This document shows, piece after piece, positions 1 through 8,700 of a DNA stretch of 64,000 nucleotides; position 1 is the stretch's first letter; every line of letters begins with the position of its first letter. The position numbers and the translations under genes were made by a program. This DNA comes from Candidatus Tectomicrobia bacterium (lineage in GTDB: Bacteria > UBA8248). The stretch spans positions 1 to 64,000 of the forward strand of contig JACPUR010000038.1 in assembly GCA_016192135.1 (NCBI GenBank), read 5' to 3'. The notes beneath the pieces were generated by a model that was given only the letters and a program-made list of their open reading frames with translations, made no database searches and was not told the origin of the DNA.

Positions 1-130
1 GCGGGACTACAACATGATCCAGGGCGTCATCCTGGTGTACTCGTTCATCGTGGTCGTCATCAACCTCGCGGTGGACCTGCTCTATACGGTCATCGATCCG
101 CGCGTCTCGCTCGGGAAGGAGGGCCGCTGA
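1..130 (+). CDS. ABC transporter permease, DppB type (C-terminal fragment)
   Basis: Only the last 42 codons are in the window. They read as a final membrane helix (a VYSFIVVVINLAVDLLYTVID-like stretch) followed by a short cytoplasmic tail ending in DPRVSLGKEGR. This is how DppB/OppB permeases of peptide-type ABC importers end. The stop codon TGA shares its last base with the ATG of the next permease (TGATG), so the two are translationally coupled. It would pair with the following DppC-type subunit to form the membrane channel. The family is secure from the ending and the context; the substrate is unknown. Confidence 0.85.
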   Translation, partial: RDYNMIQGVILVYSFIVVVINLAVDLLYTVIDPRVSLGKEGR

Positions 131-1044
131 TGGGCCTGGGGCATTTTTTCCGGGGCAGCAAGAGCGGTGTCGTCGGCTTCAGCGTCACGGCGGCCCTCAT
201 CCTGCTCGCCCTGGCCGGCCCCGCGCTCATTCCCGCCGACCCCAACTTCCAGCGCATCTCCGATGCCTACGCCCCGCCGAGCTGGGCGCACCCCTTCGGG
301 CTCGACATCTACGGGAGGGACACCCTCGCCCGGGTGATCCACGGCTCCCGGGTCTCGCTCTTCATCGGTTTCGTGGCGGTGGCGTTCGGGGGATTTCTCG
401 GCACGCTGATCGGCGCCCTTTCCGCCCTGGAGGGGGGAAGGATGGACCGCGTGGTCGTCCGCGCCACGGACATCCTTCTCTCGTTCCCGACCCTCATCCT
501 GGGCGTGATCGTCATCGTCGCCCTCGGCAACCGCTTCACGAACGTCGTGGCTGCCGTCTCGGTGGCCATGCTGCCCAAGTTCGTGCGGTACGCCCGGGGC
601 CCGACCCTGGCCATCCGGGAGCAGGATTTCGTCCAGGGGGCGATCGCGCTCGGCGCGGGCAGGGCCAGGGTCTTCTTCCGCCACGTGCTGCCCTCCATCC
701 TGGGGCCGGTGATGGTGATGGCCGCCCTGTGGGTGGGGATCGCCATCCGCATCGAGGCCTCGCTCAGCTTCCTCGGCCTGGGGGTCCAGCCGCCGACGCC
801 GGCCTGGGGCACCATGCTGAAGGAGGGGGTCGAGAGCATGCTCTTCACGCCCTGGCTGGCCCTATTCCCGGGGCTGGCCATCATGGTCACCATTTTCGGC
901 CTCAACCTGCTGGGGGACTGGCTCCGCGACGTGGTCGATCCCTACGTCATGAGCCTCGCCCGGCGGGCCGATGAAGCGGGGGGGGCGGAAGCCCCCGGCA
1001 CGGCGCCGTCGTTCTCAAGGGAGGAACTGGCGCGGATGGGCTGA
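130..1044 (+). CDS. ABC transporter permease, DppC/OppC family
   Basis: This 304-residue inner-membrane protein is the second channel subunit of a peptide/nickel/opine-type (PepT family) importer. It has an N-terminal membrane helix (about residues 10-35), then the binding-protein-dependent transport domain with about five helices. The EAA-type coupling loop is visible near residues 177-195 (GAIALGAGRARVFFRHVLP), where the ATPase docks. The region LSFLGLGVQPPTPAWGTML is the typical family signature near residue 215. The start overlaps the stop of the upstream DppB-type gene by one base. The substrate-binding gene follows directly. No ATPase gene is present downstream, so it must lie upstream of the window or elsewhere. 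Confidence 0.93.
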   Translation: MGLGHFFRGSKSGVVGFSVTAALILLALAGPALIPADPNFQRISDAYAPPSWAHPFGLDIYGRDTLARVIHGSRVSLFIGFVAVAFGGFLGTLIGALSALEGGRMDRVVVRATDILLSFPTLILGVIVIVALGNRFTNVVAAVSVAMLPKFVRYARGPTLAIREQDFVQGAIALGAGRARVFFRHVLPSILGPVMVMAALWVGIAIRIEASLSFLGLGVQPPTPAWGTMLKEGVESMLFTPWLALFPGLAIMVTIFGLNLLGDWLRDVVDPYVMSLARRADEAGGAEAPGTAPSFSREELARMG

Positions 1045-1092
1045 GGCTTGAAATTCACGTTCGAACTTTCCGCAGAGAGAGGGGAGATCATC

Positions 1093-2697
1093 ATGCCGAA
1101 GGGAATCAGCCGGAGAGAATTCTTGAAAGGCGCGGCCGCCATGGGCGCGGCGGCCACGATGGGCGGCCTGCGCGCGGAGGAGGCACGGGCGGCCAAGGGA
1201 GTTTTCCTGTGGGCCAACGGCTCCGAGGCCCGGTCCCTGGACCCGGCCAGGGCCATCACCACGGGGGACAGCCTGGCCCGCAGCTGGGCGAACGGATTGC
1301 TGCGCTTCAAGCCCGGCTTGGGGGACCCTTCGGCGTATGAGCTCGACCTCGCCGAGAAGTGGGACTCCAGCAACGGGGGCAAGACCTATACCTTCCAGCT
1401 CCGCAAGGGCGTTCAGGCCCACCACGGCGCCGGCGAGCTGACCTCGGCCGATGTGAAGTGGAGCCTTGAACGGCTCAGGGACAAGCGGCTCACCTCCATC
1501 TTCCGGGGCCGCTACGAGGGCATCGACGGCATCGAGACGCCGGACAAATATACCGTGCGCTTCCACCTGAAGGAGCCGGACGGACTCTTTCTCTCCAAGA
1601 TGATGAACTTCCGGGGAGGCTACATCCTCTCGCGGGGCAAGGCGACGGACGACGTCGGTACCAACTACATGTGGAGCCCCGTCGGCACCGGACCCTTCCA
1701 GGTGGTGCAGGTCAAGCCGAAGGAAGCCTATATCTTTGAGCGCCACGAGAAGTATTTCCGGGGCACGCCGAAGATCCGGCGCTACGAGTTCCGCATCATC
1801 CCCGACATCAACACCCGCATCCTCGGCCTGAGGCGGGGGGAGCTGGACGCCATCTACCTGGCGACCCTGCCCAAGCGGCTGCTCGACAGCCTGAAGTCCG
1901 ACCCGAACATCAGCGTGGACATCCCGGACTCCGACTACGCGGCCTCCCTGCACTTCAACCTGCGCATGAAGCCCATGGACGACATCCGGGTCCGCAAGGC
2001 CATCGCCTACGCGATCAACCGCAAGGAGATCGCGGACCTCTTCCGCCCGATGGCCCGGGAGCTCTACAGCGTCATCGCGCCGGCCTGCGTGGGCGGCCTA
2101 AAGCCGGAGGAGGTCCCGGCCGAGCTCCGCTATGACTATGACCCCAATAAGGCCAAGGCCTTGCTCGCCGAGGCCGGCTACAGGAGCGGGCTCCAGCTCG
2201 AGACGGCGGTTTCCCCGCTGCCCCACATCCAGCGGCCGATCCAGGTCATCCAGCAGCACCTGGCCCAGGTGGGAATCCAGCTGAAGGTGAACGTGGTCGA
2301 GCAGACGATCTACCTGCGCGGCTCCCGCCAGGACAAGTACCCGTTCGTGTCTTACGGAGGGAAGCGCTTCCCCCACGCCTATGATCACCTGTTCGAGTGG
2401 TACCATTCGAAGTCCGACGTGACCCTGCCCACCCGCCAGACGAACATCTCCCACTACGGGAACATCGGCGGCAGCGTGGACAAGCTCATCGAGGAGATGG
2501 GCCGGATCAGCGACACCAAGCGGCAGGTCGAGCTCGCCAAGCAGGCGCAGATCCAGATACTGAAGGACTTGCCCGCTTATCCGTTCTATACCCCGCTCGT
2601 GGGTTTCGCCCACCGGAAAAACGTGAAGTTCGGCTTCAAGTTCGAGGACTCGACCGTGTTCTCCTATTATATCACGGAGCAGTCGGAGGTCGCTTAG
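1093..2697 (+). CDS. ABC transporter substrate-binding protein, family 5, Tat-exported
   Basis: This 534-residue periplasmic solute-binding protein is of the SBP_bac_5 (DppA/OppA) type and would deliver a peptide or related substrate to the preceding permeases. The chosen ATG is preceded by a GGGGAG ribosome site. The N-terminus carries a twin-arginine signal (SRREFLKGAAAMGAAATMGG) ending near residue 35, so the folded protein is probably exported by Tat. A TTG 45 bases upstream would put the signal too far inside the protein. Family features include the stretch LDPARAITTGDSLARSW near residue 45 and a central block DIRVRKAIAYAINRKEI. The ligand cannot be read from sequence. Confidence 0.92.
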   Translation: MPKGISRREFLKGAAAMGAAATMGGLRAEEARAAKGVFLWANGSEARSLDPARAITTGDSLARSWANGLLRFKPGLGDPSAYELDLAEKWDSSNGGKTYTFQLRKGVQAHHGAGELTSADVKWSLERLRDKRLTSIFRGRYEGIDGIETPDKYTVRFHLKEPDGLFLSKMMNFRGGYILSRGKATDDVGTNYMWSPVGTGPFQVVQVKPKEAYIFERHEKYFRGTPKIRRYEFRIIPDINTRILGLRRGELDAIYLATLPKRLLDSLKSDPNISVDIPDSDYAASLHFNLRMKPMDDIRVRKAIAYAINRKEIADLFRPMARELYSVIAPACVGGLKPEEVPAELRYDYDPNKAKALLAEAGYRSGLQLETAVSPLPHIQRPIQVIQQHLAQVGIQLKVNVVEQTIYLRGSRQDKYPFVSYGGKRFPHAYDHLFEWYHSKSDVTLPTRQTNISHYGNIGGSVDKLIEEMGRISDTKRQVELAKQAQIQILKDLPAYPFYTPLVGFAHRKNVKFGFKFEDSTVFSYYITEQSEVA

Positions 2698-2703
2698 CGG
2701 ACG

Positions 2704-2742
2704 TGCGAAAGCCCCCCGCGGGTCCCGCGGGGGGCTTTCGCA
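2704..2742. terminator. Perfect 19-bp inverted repeat between convergent genes
   Basis: The arms TGCGAAAGCCCCCCGCGGG and CCCGCGGGGGGCTTTCGCA flank a single T, giving a perfect very GC-rich hairpin. It lies 6 bases after the stop of the binding-protein gene and 9 bases before the stop of the convergent Rrf2 gene. Position and symmetry suggest a bidirectional transcription stop, although neither side has a clear run of T. Confidence 0.6.
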
Positions 2743-2751
2743 GGCCGGGCG

Positions 2752-3189
2752 TCAGGCGCCGTTCAGCGCCTGGCGTCCGTGCTGGGAGGCGTGGAGCATG
2801 TCCTCGAGGGTGGTGGTGCCGAGGAAGTCCACCATCTGCTCTTTGACGCAGAGCCATTTGGCGTGCAACGGGCATTCGGACCGGCCGGTGCATTCCTGGA
2901 AGCCTCCGACGCACTCCGAGAGGAAATCCTCTCCCTCGACCGCCCGGACGACATGAACCAGGAGAATCTCCCGGAGGGAGCGGCCGATGCGGAATCCTCC
3001 GCCGGGACCCTTTCGGGATTCGAGGATGCCGTCCCGGGCGAGGGATTGGAGGATCTTGGCCGCGCTGGGCTCCGGGACCTGGGTGGCCCGGGCGATACTC
3101 CGGACCGTCAGGAGCTGGTCCATCCCGTCCGCCGCCATATGGGTGAGGATTCGGACGGCCATCTTGGTGGGTCTGGAATAAAAGCTCAT
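2752..3189 (-). CDS. Rrf2 family transcriptional regulator with Fe-S cysteines
   Basis: This 145-residue winged-helix regulator belongs to the Rrf2 family (IscR, NsrR, RsrR). The DNA-binding helix region covers about residues 25-60, with the family-typical SRKGPGGGFRIGR wing at 58-70. Three cysteines, C93, C100 and C106 (spacing X6 and X5), match the position of the Fe-S ligands in IscR and NsrR. C114 is an extra cysteine. A cluster that senses redox state, iron-sulfur status or nitric oxide is therefore likely. The gene is divergent from a radical SAM enzyme, and the shared 112-base intergenic region has a palindrome that may be its operator. The exact signal is not determined by sequence. 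Confidence 0.92.
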   Translation of the reverse strand: MSFYSRPTKMAVRILTHMAADGMDQLLTVRSIARATQVPEPSAAKILQSLARDGILESRKGPGGGFRIGRSLREILLVHVVRAVEGEDFLSECVGGFQECTGRSECPLHAKWLCVKEQMVDFLGTTTLEDMLHASQHGRQALNGA

Positions 3190-3228
3190 GAGCCTCTACT
3201 TTCCACTTGAAAAACGGATGAACAATTC

Positions 3229-3257
3229 CTAAATTCAATTTAGAGATTTTTATCTCT
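3229..3257. promoter_or_regulatory. Overlapping palindromes, candidate Rrf2 operator
   Basis: CTAAATTCAATTTAG (3229-3243) is a perfect 7-1-7 palindrome. It overlaps AGAGATTTTTATCTCT (3242-3257), a 6-bp inverted repeat with a four-base loop. Both lie in the AT-rich spacer between the divergent Rrf2 and radical SAM genes, 40 and 45 bases from the respective start codons. The symmetry and length fit a dimeric winged-helix regulator site. Assignment to this Rrf2 protein is inference. Confidence 0.5.
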
Positions 3258-3301
3258 TTTGCAAGTTCCATAGATGAAAATTCGGCGCATCGGGGGTAAA
3301 A

Positions 3302-4603
3302 ATGGATAGATTTCCTGATCGGACCGAGGCAAAGAATTCAGACCGCACCCCCCTCCGGCCCGGCCAGAAGCCTTCCTTCCAGGAAATTGACTTTGCCCGC
3401 TCCCCCTTTCTGGTCATTTGGGAAGCCACCCAGGCATGCGATCTGGCCTGCCTGCACTGCCGGGCCGAGGCGCGCCCCTGCCGCGACGCCGGGGAGCTCT
3501 CCACGGAGGAGGGGATGGCCCTGCTGGAGGATGCCCGCCGGTTCGGGCCCGTCCTCTTCGTGCTCACGGGGGGCGACCCCCTCAAGCGGCCGGACATATT
3601 CGACCTCATCCGCCACGGGCACGCGATCGGCCTGCGGATGACCATGACGCCCTCCGGCACCCAGCTCCTCACCCGGGAGCGGGTCCGCCAGATGCGGGCG
3701 GGCGGCCTTGCCCGCGTGGCGGTGAGCGTGGACGGCCCGGACCGCCTGAGCCACGACATGTTCCGTAATGTGCCGGGGAGCTTCGACTGGACGATGGACT
3801 GTATCCGCTGGGCGCGCGAGGAGGGCCTGGAGGTGCAGATCAACACCACCGTCACGCGCTTCAACAAGACCCGCCTGCGCGAGATGGCCGACATGGTCGC
3901 CCGCCTGGGCATCACCCTGTGGAGCGTCTTCTTCCTCGTCCCGGTCGGCCGGGGCAACAAGCACCACATGGTGAGCCCCGCCGAGCACGAGGCGCTCTTC
4001 CACCAGCTCTACGATTTCTCGAAGGAGATGCCCTTCGACATCAAGACCACCGCCGCTCAGCACTTCCGGCGGGTGAGCATGCAGCGGGCCGCCTGGGACA
4101 GTCTGCACGGAGGCGCCCCGGATCCCGCCGGCGGAGCTTCCCCCTTCCGGGGCGGGCCCGGCTTCAGCGCGGGCATCGGCCGCGCGGCCAAGGGAGTGAA
4201 CGACGGGAACGGCCTCGTCTTCATCAGCCACCGGGGCGAGGTCATGCCCAGCGGTTTTCTTCCCGTCTCGGCCGGGAACGTGCGCAGCCGGAGCGTGGTG
4301 GACATCTACCGGGAATCCGAGCTCTTTTGCTCCCTCCGCCTGCCTGATTCCTACTCGGGAAAGTGCGGCTACTGCGATTTCCGCGACATCTGCGGAGGAT
4401 CCCGCGCCCGGGCCCTCGCGGCGGCAGGGGACCCTCTGGCGAGCGAGCCTTTCTGCACCTACCGGCCCCAGAGGCCCGGTTCGGCCAAGCCGGCCTCGAA
4501 CACCTACAAAGGCCCCCACGCCGAGGCGGGCGCCGTGACCCGCGCCCAGGTGATCGAAGCCCTCGCCCCGGCGCGCTCCGCCGGGGTCCCCGCCGCCGGC
4601 TAG
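3302..4603 (+). CDS. Radical SAM/SPASM domain protein (TIGR04053-like)
   Basis: This 433-residue enzyme has the radical SAM [4Fe-4S] motif C46-X3-C50-X2-C53 in the context WEATQACDLACLHCRA. The TGGDP motif binds SAM. A C-terminal SPASM-type domain has cysteines C355, C358, C364 and C385, with the block CGYCDFRDICGGSRARALA. The layout resembles the haem- and PQQ-related maturases (NirJ, AhbD, PqqE). The opening DFARSPFLVIWEATQACDL is characteristic of the TIGR04053 family, whose substrate is unknown. A GGGG ribosome site precedes the ATG. The gene is divergent from the Rrf2 regulator, which suggests redox- or Fe-S-dependent control. A rho-independent terminator follows. Confidence 0.9.
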   Translation: MDRFPDRTEAKNSDRTPLRPGQKPSFQEIDFARSPFLVIWEATQACDLACLHCRAEARPCRDAGELSTEEGMALLEDARRFGPVLFVLTGGDPLKRPDIFDLIRHGHAIGLRMTMTPSGTQLLTRERVRQMRAGGLARVAVSVDGPDRLSHDMFRNVPGSFDWTMDCIRWAREEGLEVQINTTVTRFNKTRLREMADMVARLGITLWSVFFLVPVGRGNKHHMVSPAEHEALFHQLYDFSKEMPFDIKTTAAQHFRRVSMQRAAWDSLHGGAPDPAGGASPFRGGPGFSAGIGRAAKGVNDGNGLVFISHRGEVMPSGFLPVSAGNVRSRSVVDIYRESELFCSLRLPDSYSGKCGYCDFRDICGGSRARALAAAGDPLASEPFCTYRPQRPGSAKPASNTYKGPHAEAGAVTRAQVIEALAPARSAGVPAAG

Positions 4604-4628
4604 CCGGCCTAAGCCTTTAAATCACCAG

Positions 4629-4659
4629 CGGACTCTTTTTCCGGAGAGTCCGTTGTTTT
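4629..4659 (+). terminator. Rho-independent terminator after the radical SAM gene
   Basis: An 8-bp stem CGGACTCT/AGAGTCCG with loop TTTTCCGG is followed by TTGTTTT. It lies 25 bases past the stop codon and just before the convergent dihydroorotate-dehydrogenase-like gene. Confidence 0.85.
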
Positions 4660-4716
4660 GTGGAAGGCGCCCCTGGCCGCCCGCCTCGCGCCACATGCCG
4701 TAATCCGGGTGTTCCC

Positions 4717-5709
4717 CTACACGCGATAGCCCTGCAGGGCGCCGATGTAGTTCGCCCGCCCGAAGGCCGGGGGGTCGGGGCAATGGAACTGGCTCATGCT
4801 GCCCTGCATCTGGCGGACGGACTCGTATTCGTGCTCGTCCATCCACCGGCGGAGGTTGTCCTCCACCTGCCGAATATGGCCGATACCGTTCTTGAGGAGG
4901 GCGGCGGCCATCATCGTGGCGCTCGCTCCGGCCATGAGCATCTTGAGCACGTCTTCGTGGGTATGGATGCCGCTCGTGCCCGCCAGGCTCATCCCCACGC
5001 GCCCGTGGAGAATCCCGATCCAGGTCAGGGGCAGGAGGAGGTCCTGTGGCCCGCTGAAGATGATCCGGGGCCGGACTTCGAGAACGTCGATATCGATGTC
5101 GGGCTGGTAGAAGCGGTTGAAGAGGACGAGGCCGTTGGCGCCGGCCTGCTCCAGGCGCTTGGCCATGTGGGCGAGGTTGCTGAAGTAGGGGCTCATCTTC
5201 ACCGCGATGGGGATGCGAACGGCGGTCCGCACCGCGGTCAGGATCTCCACGTAGCGCTGCTCAACCTCCCTCGGGGCGAGGGAAGTGTCGGCTGGGATGT
5301 AGTAGATGTTGAGCTCCAGGGCGTCCGCCCCCGCCTGCTCGATCCGCGAGGCACAGTCCACCCATCCGCCGAGGGAGGAGCCGTTGAGGCTCGCGATGAC
5401 CGGGATGTTCACCGCTTCCTTCGCCTGCCGGATGTGCTCGAGGTAGGCGTCCGGCCCCAGCTGGAACTCCGAGGGCTGGGGAAAGAAGGTGAGTGCCTCG
5501 GCGAAGCTGTCGGTGCCGTGGGTGAGGTGGTGGTGGAGCTCTCTGCGCTGGCGGGTGATTTGTTCCTCGAACAGGGAGTATAGGACCACCGCGCCCGCGC
5601 CTTCGTCCTCCATCTGGCGGATGTTCCGGATTTCCTCCGAAAGGGGGGAGGCGGAGGGGACGATCGGGCTCCGGAGCGTCATCCCGAGATATTCGGTGCG
5701 GAGGTCCAT
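4717..5709 (-). CDS. Dihydroorotate dehydrogenase-like flavoprotein
   Basis: This 330-residue TIM-barrel flavoprotein is of the dihydroorotate dehydrogenase-like family. Visible blocks are the N-terminal MDLRTEYLGMTLRSPIVPSA, the AVKMSP segment (phosphate and FMN region) and the GTSGIHTHEDVLKMLMAGA FMN-phosphate loop. It starts 5 bases after the nifJ stop codon, with ribosome-site-like GGAGGG inside the end of nifJ, so the two are co-expressed. This pairing with pyruvate:ferredoxin oxidoreductase is common in anaerobes. The paired protein is generally not the pyrimidine-pathway PyrD, and its redox substrate is unknown. A longer frame extends upstream but only overlaps nifJ. Confidence 0.88.
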   Translation of the reverse strand: MDLRTEYLGMTLRSPIVPSASPLSEEIRNIRQMEDEGAGAVVLYSLFEEQITRQRRELHHHLTHGTDSFAEALTFFPQPSEFQLGPDAYLEHIRQAKEAVNIPVIASLNGSSLGGWVDCASRIEQAGADALELNIYYIPADTSLAPREVEQRYVEILTAVRTAVRIPIAVKMSPYFSNLAHMAKRLEQAGANGLVLFNRFYQPDIDIDVLEVRPRIIFSGPQDLLLPLTWIGILHGRVGMSLAGTSGIHTHEDVLKMLMAGASATMMAAALLKNGIGHIRQVEDNLRRWMDEHEYESVRQMQGSMSQFHCPDPPAFGRANYIGALQGYRV

Positions 5710-5714
5710 GGCCG

Positions 5715-8700
5715 TCAGCCCTCCGCCTCTTCGCCGGCCTTCGCGGCCGGCCGGCCCGCTTCGGGCGAGGCGCCGTTGGAGGAGAACTTCCGCGCGGCCA
5801 GGTGCTCGTAGAGCGCCCACCGCTGCCGGACCTCCTCCTGCGCTTCCTGGGCCAGGCGCTTGGCGGCCCCGGGATCGGTCATGCCGAGCATCCGGAAGCG
5901 GTTCTCCATCGCCATGTAGCGGGAGACGGGCATCTTCGGCGGGCCCGAATCGAGCTGGAGGGGGTTCTCCCCCTTCGCGGCGCGGCAGGGGTGGTAGCGG
6001 TAGAGAGGCCACTGGCCCGAGTCCACCGCGGCCTTCTGGTTCTTCATGCCCGTGGTCATGTTGATGCCGTGGGCGATGCAGTGGGCGTAGGCGATGATGA
6101 GCGAGGGACCCGGATAGGCCTCCGCCTCGAGGAAGGCGCGCAGGGTGTGCTCGTCCTTGGCGCCCATGGCGACACGGGCGATGTACACGTTCCCGTAGGT
6201 CATGGCGATGAGACCGAGGTCCTTCTTGCCGGTGGCCTTGCCGCTGGTGGCGAACTTGGCGACGGCTCCTCGCGGTGTGGCCTTGGACATCTGGCCGCCC
6301 GTATTGGAGTAGACCTCCGTGTCCATGACGAGAATGTTCACGTTCCGGCCGCTCGCCAGCACATGATCGAGGCCGCCGAAGCCGATGTCGTAGGCCCACC
6401 CGTCCCCGCCCACGATCCAGATGCTCTTGCGCACCAGCGCGTCCACCAGGCCAAGGAGGCGCTTCGCCTCGGGCGTGCCCATCCCGGCGAGCTTTTGCTT
6501 GAGGATCTCCACCCGCGCGCGCTGTTCATGGATGTCGGCCTCGTCCTCCTGGACGGCTTCGAGGATGGCCTTGGCCAGTTCCTCTCCGATCGCCCCCGCC
6601 GCCAGGGCCACAAGCTGGCGGGCGGCCTCGGCCTGCTTGTCGATGGAGACGCGGAAGCCCAGGCCGAACTCGGCGTTGTCCTCGAAGAGGGAATTGGCCC
6701 AGGCCGGGCCGCGTCCCTCCCGGTTCACGCTCCAAGGGGTGGTGGGGAGGTTGGCTCCATAGATGGAGGAGCAGCCCGTGGCGTTCGCCACGAGGAGCCT
6801 GTCCCCCCATAGTTGGGTGAGGAGCTTGAGGTAAGGCGTCTCGCCGCAGCCCGGGCAGGCGCCCGAGAACTCGAACAGGGGCTGCTGGACCTGCTGCTGC
6901 CGGATGGTGTTGACCCGCACCTTGCGCCGGTCCGTCTCGGGCAGGGCGGCGAAGAAGTCCCAGTTCGCCCTCTCGCGCTCCAGGATGGGGGCCTTGTCGG
7001 TCATGTTGAGCGCCTTCAGGCGCGCCTGGGACTTGTTTCGGGCCGGGCATACGTCCACGCAGATGCCGCATCCGGTGCAGTCCTCGGGGGAGACCTGGAT
7101 GATGTACTTCATGTCCTCCCACTCCCGGTCCCGGGCGTCCTTGGAGAGGAGAGAGGCGGGCGCGCCTGCAAGCTCCCCGGGCTCGACGACCTTGATTCGG
7201 ATCACACTGTGAGGGCACACGAAGGCGCACTTGCCGCATTCGATGCAGGTGCCGGGCTCCCAGGCCGGGATCTCGATAGCGATGTTCCGCTTCTCCCATC
7301 TTCCCGTCGCGCTGGGGAAGGTCCCGTCGATGGGAACGCGGCTCACCGGCAGGGCATCGCCCTCGCCGGCGATGATGGGTCCGATGACTTCCCGGACGAA
7401 GGCGGGCGCTTCGTCCGGGACGGGCGGGATCATGCGGCGGGTGCTGGTGCCGCCCTCCGGCACCCGCACCTCGTGCAAGTGGGCGAGGGTGCCGTCTACG
7501 GCGCGGATGTTCATCTGGACGATCTCGTCGCCCTTCCGGCCGTAGGTCTTCTGAATCGACTCCTTGATGGCCCCGATGGCCTCGTCCCGGGGCAGGATCC
7601 CCGAGATGGCGAAGAAGCAGACCTGCATGACGGTGTTGATATGCCGGCCCATCCCGCTCTCGCCCGCGACCTTGTAGGCGTCGATGACGTAGAAGCGCAG
7701 GCGCTTGCGGACGACAGTCTCCTGCACTTCGAGCGGGAGCGTGTCCCATACCTTGTCCGAAGGATAGGGAGTGTTGAGCAGGAAGGTTCCACCGGGGACG
7801 AGGCTCTTGAGCATGTCGTAGCGGTCGAGGAAGTGGTGCTGGTGGCACCCGAGGAAATTCGCCCGGGTGATGAGATGGGAGGAGCGGATGGACGCCGGCC
7901 CGAAGCGCAGGTGGGAGATGGTGATGGCTCCCGCCTTGCGCGAGTCATAGACGAAGTAGCCCTGGGCGAAGTTGCCGGTCTTCTCGCCGATGATCTTGAT
8001 GGAATTCTTGTTGGCCCCCACCGTCCCGTCCGAGCCCAGGCCGTAGAAGACGGCCCGGTACACGCTCTCGGGCTCGATCGAGAAATCCGCGTCGAAGGGG
8101 AGGCTGGTATGGGTGACGTCGTCCTCGATGCCGATCGTGAAATGGTTCTTCAGGTCCGGCTGCGCGAGATGCTCGAAGACAGCCTTGGCCATCGCGGGAG
8201 TGAATTCCTTGGAGGAGAGGCCGTAGCGGCCGCCGATGATCCGGGGAAGCCGCGGGGATTCGAAACTCCACCCGCCCTGCCGGGCCTCCTCGAGCGCGTT
8301 CACGGCGTCCAGGTACAGGGGCTCCCCCCCGCTTCCCGGCTCCTTGGTGCGGTCGAGGACGGCGACGGAGCGCACGGTGGGCGGCAGGGCCTCCATGAAC
8401 CGGCGGACGTCGAACGGCCGGAAGAGGCGGACCTTGAGGACGCCCACTTTCTCGCCCTGGGCGAGGAGGTGATCCACCGTCTCGTGGACCGTCTCCGCCC
8501 CCGAGCCCATGAGGACGATGACGCGGTCGGCGTCGGGTGCGCCGTGGTAATCGTAGAGCCGGTAGGCCCTGCCGGTCAGTTCCCGGAAACGATCCATCGC
8601 CTTCTGCACGATTCCGGGGCAGGCGAGGTAGAAGCGGTTGGAGGCCTCGCGTCCCTGGAAAAATACATCCGGGTTCTGGGCGGTCCCCCGGACGACCGGG

